42,729 nt of DNA, taken from Bradyrhizobium sp. LTSP885 (GTDB taxonomy: Bacteria; Pseudomonadota; Alphaproteobacteria; Rhizobiales; Xanthobacteraceae). The stretch is taken from the NCBI RefSeq assembly GCF_000938305.1, contig NZ_JYMT01000036.1, forward strand, positions 221,114-263,842, written 5' to 3'. A program made the position numbers and the translations under genes. Shown piece by piece: positions 7,802-17,071 of this stretch. Below the pieces are notes generated by a model. It had not been told where the DNA came from. It was given only the letters and a program-made list of their open reading frames with translations, and ran no database searches. The stretch's first letter is position 1; every line of letters starts with the position of its first letter.

Positions 7802-8842
7802 TCAGCACGGATGGAGTGGCGGTTCGCCCGCCAGGAAGCGGCGAACCTCTTCGGCCGCCTGCTCGGCGGCGACGGTGACGGTGCGCACGGAGGCGCCCGC
7901 GATGTGCGGCGTCAGGGTGACGTTGGGCAGTTGCAACAGCGGCCAGTCCGCCGGCACCGGCTCGACGGCGAATGTATCGAGCATGGCGCCGCCGAGATGT
8001 CCCGAGGCCAGCGCATCGTGAAGCGCCGCATAGTCCACCAGCGGACCGCGCGCGGTATTGATCAGGAGCGCACCCTGCTTGACCTGCGCCAGCGCATCCC
8101 GCCCGATGAATCCGGTGGTCTCGGGCGTGACCCGCGCGTGCAGCGTGACGACATCGGCGCGCGCGAGCAATTCGCCGAGCGCGACGTGCTCGACGCCGTC
8201 ATTGCGATCCTGGGCGCTGATCTGGACATAGGGATCGGCGACCAGGATCCTGCAGCCGAATGCCTTGAGCAGCTTCACGACGCGGCTGCCGATGGCGCCG
8301 TAGCCGACGATGCCGACGGTCATCTCGCCAAGCTCGCGTCCGGTGCGGTCGGCACGATAGAGATCGCCGCGCCACTCGCCGGCGCGTAACGCCTCATGAC
8401 CGCTGCGGATCAGGCGGGTTTCGGCCAGGATGGCACCGATGGTGAACTCCGCCACCGCGCTGGCGTTGCGGCCGGGCGTGTTGACGACCAGCACGTTGTG
8501 ATCACGCGCGGCCTCCAGGTCGATATTGACGGGACCGCCGCGCGAGACCGCGATGAATTTCAGGTTCGGCAGGTGCTCCAGCATCGATCGCGAGATCGGC
8601 GCCAGATGGGTGACGAGCAAGCCGGCGTCGCCGATGAAAGAGATGATCTCGTCCGGCTGTCCCATGAATTCCTTCAGCCCGTCGAGCTTCGATCCGGCAT
8701 AGCCGTGCTCCATCGGCTCGTCCGGCCAGGGCTGCTCCAGGGTGCGGATATCGACGCCATTGCCACAGGCGGAATTGATGCGTTCGGCGAACATCGACGG
8801 CAGCATGAAGCGGTCGCCGATGATGGCAATGGATCTAGACAT
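7802..8842 (-). CDS. D-isomer-specific 2-hydroxyacid dehydrogenase (phosphoglycerate dehydrogenase-like)
   Basis: A 346-residue NAD(P)-dependent oxidoreductase. The Rossmann motif GYGAIG is at residues 180-185 with VADPY at the end of the second strand; catalytic residues are R265 (NTARG), E294 (AVEP) and H313 (TPHIAGAS). I chose the ATG at 8842 (MSRSIAIIGD), which overlaps the kinase stop by 8 bp and gives the expected length; the open frame extends further without reason. Place in the operon suggests it acts on an intermediate of the same polyol or sugar-acid pathway, but the substrate is not known. Confidence 0.85.
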   Translation of the reverse strand: MSRSIAIIGDRFMLPSMFAERINSACGNGVDIRTLEQPWPDEPMEHGYAGSKLDGLKEFMGQPDEIISFIGDAGLLVTHLAPISRSMLEHLPNLKFIAVSRGGPVNIDLEAARDHNVLVVNTPGRNASAVAEFTIGAILAETRLIRSGHEALRAGEWRGDLYRADRTGRELGEMTVGIVGYGAIGSRVVKLLKAFGCRILVADPYVQISAQDRNDGVEHVALGELLARADVVTLHARVTPETTGFIGRDALAQVKQGALLINTARGPLVDYAALHDALASGHLGGAMLDTFAVEPVPADWPLLQLPNVTLTPHIAGASVRTVTVAAEQAAEEVRRFLAGEPPLHPC

Positions 8843-10415
8843 GGTCATCTCCGGCACGCAGCGCGGCAAGTTGCTTCCAGACCGGCCGCGACGCCAGCCT
8901 CGCATCACGGTAGGTCGGGAACATCCTGGCGTAGCGCCTCGCCAGATCAGCGTCAGGCGGCTGCGGGGCGCTGAGATGCGGTGCGACCCAGCGCTCCGCG
9001 CACGCGGTCATGTCGGGATAGGCATCGATCGCAACAGCCGCGATCATCGCAACGCCCGCTGCGCCGGCCTCAGCGCGGCTGCAGACGCGGATATTGCAGT
9101 CCAGCGCGGCCCCGAGAATGGCGCCAAGCGCACGGCTGCGCGACGCACCGCCCGTGATCCTGACATCACGCGGCAGCGGGCCCATCGCGGCGTAGCAATC
9201 GCGCGCGGCAAAGGCGAGCCCCTCGATGACACCGCGCATCAGGTCTCCATAGCGATGGCGCGAGCGCAGGCCGAAGAATTGCGCGCTGGCCTCATGCGAG
9301 ACGAACGGGCCGCGCTCCCCGGCATCCGAGATGAACGGATGGAACAGCACCTCACCAGGTTTTGCCTCCAGCACCTGATCGTCGAGCCGGCGGATCAGAT
9401 CCGCGCGCGTGCGCGTCACACCTTCGGCCGCCAGCACATCGCGCGCCAGGTCCAGCATCCAGTCGATATTCAGCGTCGCCGCCATATTCGACTGCATCTG
9501 GGCATAGTGCCCCGGGACCGGGAACGGCATCGTATAGCCAGTCGCTTCGGGGTTCAGCGTCACCGCGTCCGCGCTCCTGACGAGACGCATATGCATGCCG
9601 GTCGAACCGAGGATGGTGCAGCCGACATCGGGCGCCGGATCGTAGAGACCCGCACCAAGCGCGTTACAGAGCACGTCCACATAGCCGAGACAGACCGGAA
9701 CGCCCTCCGGCAGGCCCGTCTCGATCGCGGCCGCCGCGGTCAGCGGATGCGTCACCGCAGATCCGTCGACAACTGGTGGAAACAGCCGCATTAGGTCGGC
9801 GATGCCGATCAATCGCGCGGCTTCCGCGTCAAAATTCCGCTTGCGGAAATCGCCGCAGGTGAAGGTCGCTTCCGACGGATCGGTCGCGCGCTCGCCGGTG
9901 AGCAGGAAATAGAGCCAGTCCTTGCAATGAAAGGCGGTCGCAGCCCTTGCGATCGTGTCCGGCGCATGCGCCTGCAGCCACGCCAGTTGCGGCCCCCGCT
10001 GGCAGGCGCTGAGCCCCGAACCTGTGCGCCGATAGAGCGGCGCGTTGTGCTCGCTCGCACGGATCTCCTCGACCAGCGGGCCGGCGCGGGAGTCGAGCCA
10101 GAGCAGCCCGGGTCCAACCGGCCGGCCATCGTCATCGATCAACCAGGTACCGTCACCCTGCCCGGTCACCGCGATCGCCGCCACGCGTGAAGACAGTTCA
10201 GGTACGGCGCTCGCGAGTCCGTGAATCACCGCCACGGTATCGCGCCAGGTCCGCGCCATGTCCTGCTCGACATGGCCGCCGCCCAGGGTGTTGTAGGCAT
10301 TCGGCAGCGAGACATCGGCGAGCTGCTCGCCGGCCAGCGTGAACGCCACCGCCTTGATCAGCGATGTGCCGGCATCGATACCGATGATGACGTCGCGGCT
10401 CACGGAAGCGACCAT
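8835..10415 (-). CDS. FGGY-family carbohydrate kinase (erythritol/xylulose kinase-like)
   Basis: A 526-residue sugar kinase that would phosphorylate the imported substrate with ATP. The N-terminal phosphate-binding motif is DVIIGIDAGTSLIKAVAF; AVTGQGDGTWLID and LWLDSRAG follow, and the catalytic Asp is likely in LGYVDVLCNALGAGL. The stretch GGGHVEQDMARTW resembles erythritol kinase EryA as I remember it. The start ATG at 10415 has GGAGG upstream and lies 2 bp beyond the ATPase stop. It is translationally packed between the transporter genes and the dehydrogenase. The FGGY assignment is certain; the substrate (erythritol, glycerol or a pentitol/ketopentose) is not. Confidence 0.85.
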   Translation of the reverse strand: MVASVSRDVIIGIDAGTSLIKAVAFTLAGEQLADVSLPNAYNTLGGGHVEQDMARTWRDTVAVIHGLASAVPELSSRVAAIAVTGQGDGTWLIDDDGRPVGPGLLWLDSRAGPLVEEIRASEHNAPLYRRTGSGLSACQRGPQLAWLQAHAPDTIARAATAFHCKDWLYFLLTGERATDPSEATFTCGDFRKRNFDAEAARLIGIADLMRLFPPVVDGSAVTHPLTAAAAIETGLPEGVPVCLGYVDVLCNALGAGLYDPAPDVGCTILGSTGMHMRLVRSADAVTLNPEATGYTMPFPVPGHYAQMQSNMAATLNIDWMLDLARDVLAAEGVTRTRADLIRRLDDQVLEAKPGEVLFHPFISDAGERGPFVSHEASAQFFGLRSRHRYGDLMRGVIEGLAFAARDCYAAMGPLPRDVRITGGASRSRALGAILGAALDCNIRVCSRAEAGAAGVAMIAAVAIDAYPDMTACAERWVAPHLSAPQPPDADLARRYARMFPTYRDARLASRPVWKQLAALRAGDDHV

Positions 10416-10417
10416 CG

Positions 10418-11539
10418 TCAGGACACCTCCGCGTGTCGAATGCAGGTCCCGTCCACCCCGAAGAGATGAAAATGACGCGGCTCCAGCGCGAACGGCACCA
10501 TCTCGCCCGGCCGCGCCGCGACGCGGCCTTGCGTCACCGCAATCAGCATGCGGCCGCCGCAGTCGCCGGCGACATGCGACTGATCGCCGAGCCATTGGTT
10601 GGAAACGACCTTGACCGGGACATTCCCCGTGCCGACCGCGACTTTCTGCGGCCGGATGCCGATCCGTACTTTGGTCGTCTCGCCAAGCGTCCTCGCCGCC
10701 TCGCGGCTTAGCGCGGACGCGCCGATATCGAAGGTCATGCCTGAACCGATCGACAGGCGGAAGCCGCCATCCGACCTGATAACGTCCGCGTCGAGCAGGT
10801 TCATCGGTGGCTCGCCGATGAAGCTCGCGACGAACAGGTTTGCGGGCCGGTTCTTTAGCTCCTTTTCGCTGGCGAATTGTTGCAGCAGGCCGCCCTCCAT
10901 CACCGCAATACGATCGGCCAGCGCGCTCGCCTCGGTCTGATCATGGGTGACGAAGATCGCCGTCATGCCGCGTTCGGCGAGCAGGCTCTTGATCCGCCCG
11001 CGCAGCACGGCGCGCAGCTGCGGCTCGAGCTGTCCCATCGGCTCGTCGAGCAGATAGAGATCGGCATCGCGCACCAGCGCCCGCGCCAGCGAGACGCGCT
11101 GCTGCTGGCCGCCGGAAATCGCGCGAGGATAGCTGTCGAGGATGTCGTCGATCTCAATCAGACGGGCGATCTCGTCGACGCGGCGCGAAGCATCAGCTCG
11201 CGACAATTGTGTGGATTTCAGCGCGAACGCGATGTTCTCGCGGACCGTCAGCGGCGGATAGAGCGAATAGCCTTCAAAGGCCATCGCCACCTTCCGCCGC
11301 GCCGGCGGCAATTCGTGGATCTGCCGCCCGTGCAGCGCGATCGATCCGGCCGAGACATCCTCGAAGCCTGCGATCATGCGCAAGGTCGAGGTCTTGCCGC
11401 AGCCCGACGAGCCCAACAGCGCCACGATCTCGCCCTTCTCGACCACCATGTCGAGCGCGCACACGGCCTGGACCGGCGGCTTGCCACGGCTGTGGTAGAC
11501 TTTGTCGATGCCCCTGAGTTCGAGCATGTCCATGGCCAT
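10418..11539 (-). CDS. ABC transporter ATP-binding protein, catalytic-type half of a two-ATPase importer
   Basis: A 373-residue MalK-like ATPase with a C-terminal regulatory/OB domain. Walker A GSSGCGKT (43-50), signature ISGGQ (141-145), Walker B LYLLDEP with the catalytic glutamate E166, and H-loop H199 (VTHDQ) are intact. Two departures stand out: the Q-loop position is glutamate (MAFEGYSLYP, E89), and the D-loop reads GQLEP rather than SNLDA. It is directly preceded by a second, different ATPase gene, an arrangement known from the rhizobial glycerol importer GlpSTPQV (two ATPases GlpS and GlpT). I chose the first of three close ATGs (11539) because of GGGAGCGG just upstream. Confidence 0.88.
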   Translation of the reverse strand: MAMDMLELRGIDKVYHSRGKPPVQAVCALDMVVEKGEIVALLGSSGCGKTSTLRMIAGFEDVSAGSIALHGRQIHELPPARRKVAMAFEGYSLYPPLTVRENIAFALKSTQLSRADASRRVDEIARLIEIDDILDSYPRAISGGQQQRVSLARALVRDADLYLLDEPMGQLEPQLRAVLRGRIKSLLAERGMTAIFVTHDQTEASALADRIAVMEGGLLQQFASEKELKNRPANLFVASFIGEPPMNLLDADVIRSDGGFRLSIGSGMTFDIGASALSREAARTLGETTKVRIGIRPQKVAVGTGNVPVKVVSNQWLGDQSHVAGDCGGRMLIAVTQGRVAARPGEMVPFALEPRHFHLFGVDGTCIRHAEVS

Positions 11540-11546
11540 CCGCTCC

Positions 11547-12644
11547 CTATGCCGCCTGGCGGCGATGCGACAGGCCGATCCAAAGCCCGGTCGCGCGATC
11601 GAACAGCATCGCAGCGTCAGGCGCGAAGCGGACGAAGACGGCATCATCGGCAGCGCCCAGTGGCGCGTCGTGCGGCAGTGCCGCCAGCCACTCCGTTCCA
11701 TCGGCGAGACGGAGCAGCAGCACTGCCTTCTCGTACATCGGTGTAACCGCGAGGATGCGCGCGGGGATGGCGTCGTCGCCAGGTGTGGACGAAATCACAA
11801 GATCGTCCGGCCGGACGCCAAGCCAGCACGGACCATCGGGCGCGACGCCGACGCCCGAACCGAGCCACGTCCTCGCACCTGCGACAACAACCGACAGCGC
11901 GCCGTGCTCGGCGACGGGTGTGACCTCGGCAAGATTGATGGTGGGGTCGCCGAACAGCCGCGCGACTGCAACGGAGGCCGGCTGCGCGTAGATGTCGTCC
12001 GGCGTCCCAATCTGCGCGAAACGGCCGTCGATCAGCACAGCAATCCGGTCGGCGATCGCCATCGCCTCGCGATAGTCCTGCGTCACATAGAGCACGGCAG
12101 CCGAGCCGCGCCGCAGCAGGCTCGGCAACTCCAGCCGCATCTCGTAACGCAGCTTGGCGTCGACGTTGCGCAGGGGATCGTCGAGCAGCAGCACGTCGGG
12201 ATTGCCGATCAGCGCACGGGCGAGCGCGGTGCGTTGTTTCTGTCCGTTCGACAATTCGCGCGGCGTGTGGCCGAGCACGTGCTCGATCTTGAGCAGTTTG
12301 CTGATCGCGGCGACGCGGGCCGTGACTTCGCCGGCCTTGGCCCGCAGGCCGCTTGCGATGTTGTCGCGCGCGGTCATGTGCGGAAACAGCGCAAAGTTCT
12401 GGAACGCCATGCCGATGCCGCGCCGCTCGGGCGCAGCACCCACGATCGAGCGGCCACCGACCTGGATGTCGCCGTCGTCGGGCTCGAACATGCCGGCGAT
12501 CATGCGCAGCAACACGGTCTTGCCGCTGCCGGACGGACCGAACACGGCGACGATCTCGCCGGACTCGACCGTCAGTGACAGGCCGTCAGCCGGTCGCGTT
12601 GCGCCGAATGCCTTGCTGACCGAATTGATATCGAGACGCGCCAT
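11547..12644 (-). CDS. ABC transporter ATP-binding protein with degenerate catalytic motifs
   Basis: A 365-residue MalK-like ATPase. Walker A GPSGSGKT (36-43) and Q-loop Q82 are canonical, but the signature is LSNGQ (131-135), the catalytic glutamate after Walker B is aspartate (VLLLDDP, D156), and the H-loop histidine is glutamine (YVTQDY, Q189). These are the substitutions seen in non-catalytic sites of asymmetric ABC proteins. The partner ATPase downstream keeps Glu and His, so the two probably form a heterodimer with one working and one structural site. The transporter is completed by two permeases and a Tat-type binding protein upstream in the operon. Confidence 0.88.
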   Translation of the reverse strand: MARLDINSVSKAFGATRPADGLSLTVESGEIVAVFGPSGSGKTVLLRMIAGMFEPDDGDIQVGGRSIVGAAPERRGIGMAFQNFALFPHMTARDNIASGLRAKAGEVTARVAAISKLLKIEHVLGHTPRELSNGQKQRTALARALIGNPDVLLLDDPLRNVDAKLRYEMRLELPSLLRRGSAAVLYVTQDYREAMAIADRIAVLIDGRFAQIGTPDDIYAQPASVAVARLFGDPTINLAEVTPVAEHGALSVVVAGARTWLGSGVGVAPDGPCWLGVRPDDLVISSTPGDDAIPARILAVTPMYEKAVLLLRLADGTEWLAALPHDAPLGAADDAVFVRFAPDAAMLFDRATGLWIGLSHRRQAA

Positions 12645-12648
12645 CGGA

Positions 12649-13506
12649 TCAGCCTTTCACCGCGCCGAGCGACAGGCCCTCGACCAGATAGCGCTGCGCG
12701 TAGAGCGCCAGCAGCAGCGTCGGCGTCACCGACAGCACGATCGCGGCGGCGATCTGGCCGTACTGGATGCCGGAGGCGGTGACGAAGGCGAGCGCGCCCA
12801 CCGTCACCGGTTGCTTGTCAGCCGACGCCAGGATCAGGGCGAAGACGAAATTGTTCCAGCAGAAGATGAACGACAGCAACCCGGCTGCGGCGATGCCCGG
12901 TCCCGCCAGCGGCACCGCGATGCGGGTGAACGCCTCCCACCAGGAATGCCCGGCCAGCCGATAGGCGTGCTCGATGTCGGGACTGATGTCCTCGAAATAG
13001 CCGCGCACGATCCACAGGATCAGCGGCAGCGCGATCAGCTGGTAGACCCAGACGATGCCGAAGTAGGTATCGTTGAGACCGAGCTCCTGATAGTAGAGCG
13101 ACAGCGGCAGCAGCACGAGCAGCGGCGGCGCGAAGCGGAACGACAGCAGCGTGAAGGCAATTGTCTCGCCGAGCCGAAACTTGAAGCGGGCGAAGGCATA
13201 GGCCGCCGGCACGCCGAGCAGCAACGCGAGCGCCACGGCTGCGCTCGACAGCACGACGCTGTTGAAGAGGTTGCGCATGAACGTAATCTGCAGATTGCCC
13301 GCCGCGGTGTGCAACTGGCCCGAGATCAGCGCCTTGTAGTTCGACAGCGTCGGCTCGAACAAGATGCGCGGCGGAATCCGCAATATCTGGTCGTTGTTCT
13401 GGAACGACATCATGAAGATCCAGACGATCGGAAACATGAAGAACAGCACGATGAGCGTGAGCGCCACGCCCCGGAAGATGAGGCCGGCAAGGCTGGAATG
13501 TTCCAT
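12649..13506 (-). CDS. Carbohydrate/polyol ABC transporter permease, MalG type
   Basis: A 285-residue inner-membrane permease with an N-terminal segment (AGLIFRGVALTLIVLFFMF) and further hydrophobic segments. The ATPase-coupling loop is present but degenerate (DIEHAYRLAGHSWWEAF), lacking the usual EAA triplet, which may reflect docking to an unusual ATPase. The start ATG at 13506 has GGGAGG upstream and lies 16 bp after the partner permease. It is 4 bp from the first ATPase gene. Family clear; substrate inferred only from the operon. Confidence 0.88.
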   Translation of the reverse strand: MEHSSLAGLIFRGVALTLIVLFFMFPIVWIFMMSFQNNDQILRIPPRILFEPTLSNYKALISGQLHTAAGNLQITFMRNLFNSVVLSSAAVALALLLGVPAAYAFARFKFRLGETIAFTLLSFRFAPPLLVLLPLSLYYQELGLNDTYFGIVWVYQLIALPLILWIVRGYFEDISPDIEHAYRLAGHSWWEAFTRIAVPLAGPGIAAAGLLSFIFCWNNFVFALILASADKQPVTVGALAFVTASGIQYGQIAAAIVLSVTPTLLLALYAQRYLVEGLSLGAVKG

Positions 13507-13522
13507 CACAATCCTCCCGGCG

Positions 13523-14458
13523 TCACGCGTGGCCGTGCGCACGCGCGCGCAGGCGAAGCCAGTTCTTGATGAAGATGTTCGACAGGATGTTGGTGATGAG
13601 CCAGAGGACCATCAGCAGCGCCGCCGAGCGGCCGACATTGGTGTACTGGAAGAATTCGAGATAGGCCTGCACCTGGAACACCATCAGCCGGTCGCCGGGG
13701 CCGCCTTGCGTCATCGCGTAGATGATGTCGAATTGCTGGATCGAATCGAGCAGACGAAACAGCGACGCGGTGATGATGTAGGGCGTGAGCATCGGAAGCG
13801 TGATGCGGAAGAACACGAAGGTCGCCGGCACGCCGTCGAGGGCCGCCGCCTCGAATGGCTGGCGCGGCAGCGAGCGCAGCCCGGCGAGCAGCAGGATCAT
13901 GATGAACGGCGTGTAGACCCAGATATCGACCAGCACGACCGTGAACAGCGCCGTCGACGGATCCGAGGCCCATTTGAAATCGGTGACGCCGAACAGGCTG
14001 ACCAGATAGGACAGGATGCCGAAGCTCGGATTGGTCATCAGCTTCCACATCAGGGCCGCAATCGCCGGCGCGGTCATCAGCGGCAACAGCAGCATGATCG
14101 ACACCGCGTTGTGGAATCGGGTCGGCCGGCGCAGCAACAGCGCGATCGCAAGGCCGAGCAGCAGTTCGAGCACGACCGTCAGCACGGTATAGGTGATCGA
14201 GATGCGGAGCGTGTTCCAGAACGCAGGATCCGAGAGGAAGTCGATATAATTGTCGAGGCCGATGAAGCCGCGCAGATACGGCAGGTTCAACCGGTAGCGC
14301 TGCAGCGAATAGATCGCCGCGGTCACGAACGGCACCAGGATCGCGACGCAGATCAATAGCGCCGGCAGGCTCAGGAGATAGGGCAGCCAGCGGACGCGCG
14401 GCTTTGGTCTTGCCGGCGCGGCCTGCGCGTTCGTCTGAAGAAGTTGGACCATGCTCAT
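13523..14458 (-). CDS. Carbohydrate/polyol ABC transporter permease, MalF type
   Basis: A 311-residue inner-membrane permease. It has an N-terminal membrane segment (about residues 26-50), TYTVLTVVLELLLGLAIALL near residue 110, and the coupling loop PFEAAALDGVPA. Two in-frame start codons lie close together (14458 and 14452). It follows the binding-protein gene by 112 bp and precedes the MalG-type permease by 16 bp. Rhizobial glycerol transporters usually carry an extra small membrane protein gene (glpU) in this region; I do not see one here. Confidence 0.88.
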   Translation of the reverse strand: MSMVQLLQTNAQAAPARPKPRVRWLPYLLSLPALLICVAILVPFVTAAIYSLQRYRLNLPYLRGFIGLDNYIDFLSDPAFWNTLRISITYTVLTVVLELLLGLAIALLLRRPTRFHNAVSIMLLLPLMTAPAIAALMWKLMTNPSFGILSYLVSLFGVTDFKWASDPSTALFTVVLVDIWVYTPFIMILLLAGLRSLPRQPFEAAALDGVPATFVFFRITLPMLTPYIITASLFRLLDSIQQFDIIYAMTQGGPGDRLMVFQVQAYLEFFQYTNVGRSAALLMVLWLITNILSNIFIKNWLRLRARAHGHA

Positions 14459-14570
14459 GACGATAAGGGATCGCTTGCGGGAGGCAAAGCCGCCGGCTCG
14501 GAATGGGGCCAGGGTCCGAGCCGGCGGGGTTGGCGTGGTGCGGAGGAATCGGCACCACGCGATGGATGGA

Positions 14571-16010
14571 TCAGCCGAGACCAGCCTGTTTGAGCTGGCG
14601 GTTGATGCTGTCGGCGAGCTTGTCGAGCCCTTCGTCGACGGTGACCTCCTTCGCCACCATCTTCTGCAGCGAGGCGGCCCATTCGGTCGTCAGGTCGAAG
14701 AACAGCGGCTGCGCGGTGAAGTAGATTTTGGCACCGGGCGCCGAGACGTCATGCTGCTCGAGATAGCCGGGATACGACTTCGCGATGCGGTCGCGGAACT
14801 CGCTGTCCTTCCACACCGAGGCCCGCACCGGGTTGACGAAGTCCATCTTGCGGGCGCCGAACAGATCGTGCTCGGTCGACGCCGCCCACTGCATGAACAG
14901 CCACGCCGCGTCCTTCTGCTTGGAGAAGGTCGACATCGCGAGCGACCAGATCCAGACATTCGGGGTCGGCGCCTTGGCGGCCGGGTTGGCGGCAAACGGC
15001 GCGTAGCCGAGATGCCCCTGCTCCTTGTTGTCGCCGCCATTCATGAAGTAGCCGAGGATGTCGGCGTCGAAGATCATGCCGGAGGCGCCGGCGCCGACGT
15101 CGGTGCCGACCTGGTACCAGGTATAGGTCGACCAGTTCTTCGGGCCGGAGCCCTGGATCATCTTGACCCACTTCTCGTGGAAATCCTTCGACGCCTTGGT
15201 GTTCATCGCGGCCTTCAGCTTGCCGCCCTCCATCACAAAGTCCTTCTGGCCGAAGTTCGAATAGGCCGACAGGAAACCGGGATGGATGCTCGCCCAGGAG
15301 CGCGAGCCGCGCACGCCGATGCCGTAGGGACCGCCGGCGTCCTTGGTGATCTTGGCCGAGACCTCGAGCATCTCGTCGAGATTCCGCGGCGGCTTGACGC
15401 CGACCTTGTCGAAGATGTTGCGGTTGTAGGTGATGTTGTTGAGCTCATAGCCCCAAGGAATGCACCACTGCTTGGCCTTGCCGGAGCCGAGCTCGGAGCC
15501 GGCGACGCCGTCCCATGCCGTCGAGGCGCGCAGGCCCGGCAGCACGTCGTCCCAGGCGAAGGCCGGATTGGTCTTCGCCGGATCCTTGATGTAGGTGTTG
15601 AGGTCCTCGATCCAGCCGGCCGGACCGTAGGTCCAGGTCATGTAGGCGCCGGTCATGAAGGCGTCGTACTGATCCGACTTCGACGACAGCGCCGCGGTCA
15701 CCTTGTCGAAATAGACGTCTTCCGGGAAAATATCGTAGGTGATGTTCATGCCGGTCAGGGCCTTGAATGCCTCGATATCGCCGATCATCGCATCGACATA
15801 GGGATGCTTGTTCAGCAGCAGCTTGATGGACTTGCCACTCTGCGCCTTCCAGTTGAAGTCCGCGGCCATCGCCTTCGACGTCGACGACGCGAAGGCGGCG
15901 TTCGCGGCGATGCCCGCAATGCCGAGCTTGGCGGCACCGTCGAGCAGGTCGCGGCGGCTGATGCGTTTGGCGGCGTAGGAGTCGAACAGATTCTTCTCGC
16001 GATCGAACAT
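14571..16010 (-). CDS. ABC transporter substrate-binding protein with Tat-type signal
   Basis: A 479-residue periplasmic binding protein of the CUT1 type. The N-terminus carries a twin-arginine motif (SRRDLLDG, about residues 18-25) ahead of a hydrophobic, alanine-rich stretch ending near SKAMA, so it is probably exported folded by Tat, unlike the Sec-type SmoE. The mature part contains typical solute-binding segments (YAPFAANP, PYGIGVRGSRSW). The ATG at 16010 follows AAGGAGAGG. It lies 26 bp downstream of the SorC regulator gene, so it is probably co-transcribed with it and controlled by the operator at 17072-17104. Ligand unknown. Confidence 0.88.
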   Translation of the reverse strand: MFDREKNLFDSYAAKRISRRDLLDGAAKLGIAGIAANAAFASSTSKAMAADFNWKAQSGKSIKLLLNKHPYVDAMIGDIEAFKALTGMNITYDIFPEDVYFDKVTAALSSKSDQYDAFMTGAYMTWTYGPAGWIEDLNTYIKDPAKTNPAFAWDDVLPGLRASTAWDGVAGSELGSGKAKQWCIPWGYELNNITYNRNIFDKVGVKPPRNLDEMLEVSAKITKDAGGPYGIGVRGSRSWASIHPGFLSAYSNFGQKDFVMEGGKLKAAMNTKASKDFHEKWVKMIQGSGPKNWSTYTWYQVGTDVGAGASGMIFDADILGYFMNGGDNKEQGHLGYAPFAANPAAKAPTPNVWIWSLAMSTFSKQKDAAWLFMQWAASTEHDLFGARKMDFVNPVRASVWKDSEFRDRIAKSYPGYLEQHDVSAPGAKIYFTAQPLFFDLTTEWAASLQKMVAKEVTVDEGLDKLADSINRQLKQAGLG

Positions 16011-16036
16011 GTATTTCCTCTCCTTGTTGACGCTTG

Positions 16037-17053
16037 TTACGTTTCCTTCCGGGTCTTGCTTCTCGTCCTGCCGGATGTGGTCTCCGGCTTGTCGGTGGCG
16101 AGTGCTTTCGCGGTCACTTCGTCGGTGATGAAACCATGCAGCACGCCGCTGCGCAGCACGCCGCGCAGTGCCGTCACCTTGGCCGTGCCGCCGGCGATCG
16201 CGACGATGCGATGCTTCCTGAGATCGGGCACGCTCATCGAGGTCGCACGCGCCGAGAGATCGGTGTCCAGCACCGCTCCGTCGGCACTGAAGAAATGTCC
16301 GAGCAGGTCGGCGCAGGCACCGACGCGCTTCAGCTCGGTCACTTCATCGGGCTTGATCATGCCGCTCGACACCAGGAAGCCCTCGCGGCTGATCTGGCCG
16401 ATGCCGACGAACAGCAGCGAGGCCTTGCGGGCCAGCGCGAACACCTCGGCAATACCGAATTGCTGCATCAGCACGGCGCGGTCGGCGACCGAATTGGCGA
16501 ACACCGGCACCGGCAGCAGATAGGCCTCCGCGCCGGTGCGCTCCGCCAGCCGATGGATCACGTCGAACGGATTGGCGGCGAATTTCCGGGTCAGGCCGCC
16601 GAGCAGCGACACGAATTGCACATCGCGCGCCGGCGTCTGCGGCATCTGCTCGACGACAGCCGCAAGCGTGCGGCCGTGGCCGACGCCGATCACCTTGTCG
16701 TCGCCGCGCTCCAGGGTCTGTCGGAGGAAACTCGCGCCTTCCAGCGCCAGTGCCTTCAACGGCAACTCGCCTTCGCCCAGATCCGGCGCGACGCGGCAGA
16801 ATGACAGGCCAAAGCGCCGCACGAGTTCGTTCTCCAGCGCGACGCATTCGGCAACCGGCCCCTCGACGAACACGCGGATCATGCCCTCGCGGCTGGCGCG
16901 CGCGATCAGCCGGTGTGCCTTGGTGCTCTGGATGTTGAGGCGATCGGCGACCTCCGACTGGGTCAACCCCGCCGCGAAATACAGCCACGCCGCGCGCGTC
17001 GCGAGCGACGCTTCGCCATCGATCACCGGCGGCCTGTCGGTCGGGGGAGCCAT
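16037..17053 (-). CDS. SorC-family transcriptional regulator of the divergent polyol locus
   Basis: A regulator of about 338 residues with an N-terminal helix-turn-helix (TQSEVADRLNIQSTKAHRLI, about residues 31-50) and a SorC-type sensor domain (GVGHGRTLAAVVEQMP; C-terminal GTAKVTALRGVLRSGVLHGF). It is the first gene of the minus-strand arm, ahead of the Tat-type binding protein. The start is uncertain: ATG 17053 is preceded by AGGA at only zero spacing, while a TTG at 17095 would put coding sequence across a perfect palindromic operator. I prefer 17053. It is paralogous in type to the SmoC-like protein but has a different recognition helix, matching its different operator core. Confidence 0.88.
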   Translation of the reverse strand: MAPPTDRPPVIDGEASLATRAAWLYFAAGLTQSEVADRLNIQSTKAHRLIARASREGMIRVFVEGPVAECVALENELVRRFGLSFCRVAPDLGEGELPLKALALEGASFLRQTLERGDDKVIGVGHGRTLAAVVEQMPQTPARDVQFVSLLGGLTRKFAANPFDVIHRLAERTGAEAYLLPVPVFANSVADRAVLMQQFGIAEVFALARKASLLFVGIGQISREGFLVSSGMIKPDEVTELKRVGACADLLGHFFSADGAVLDTDLSARATSMSVPDLRKHRIVAIAGGTAKVTALRGVLRSGVLHGFITDEVTAKALATDKPETTSGRTRSKTRKET

Positions 17054-17071
17054 TCCTGGAAAAGTCCCACT

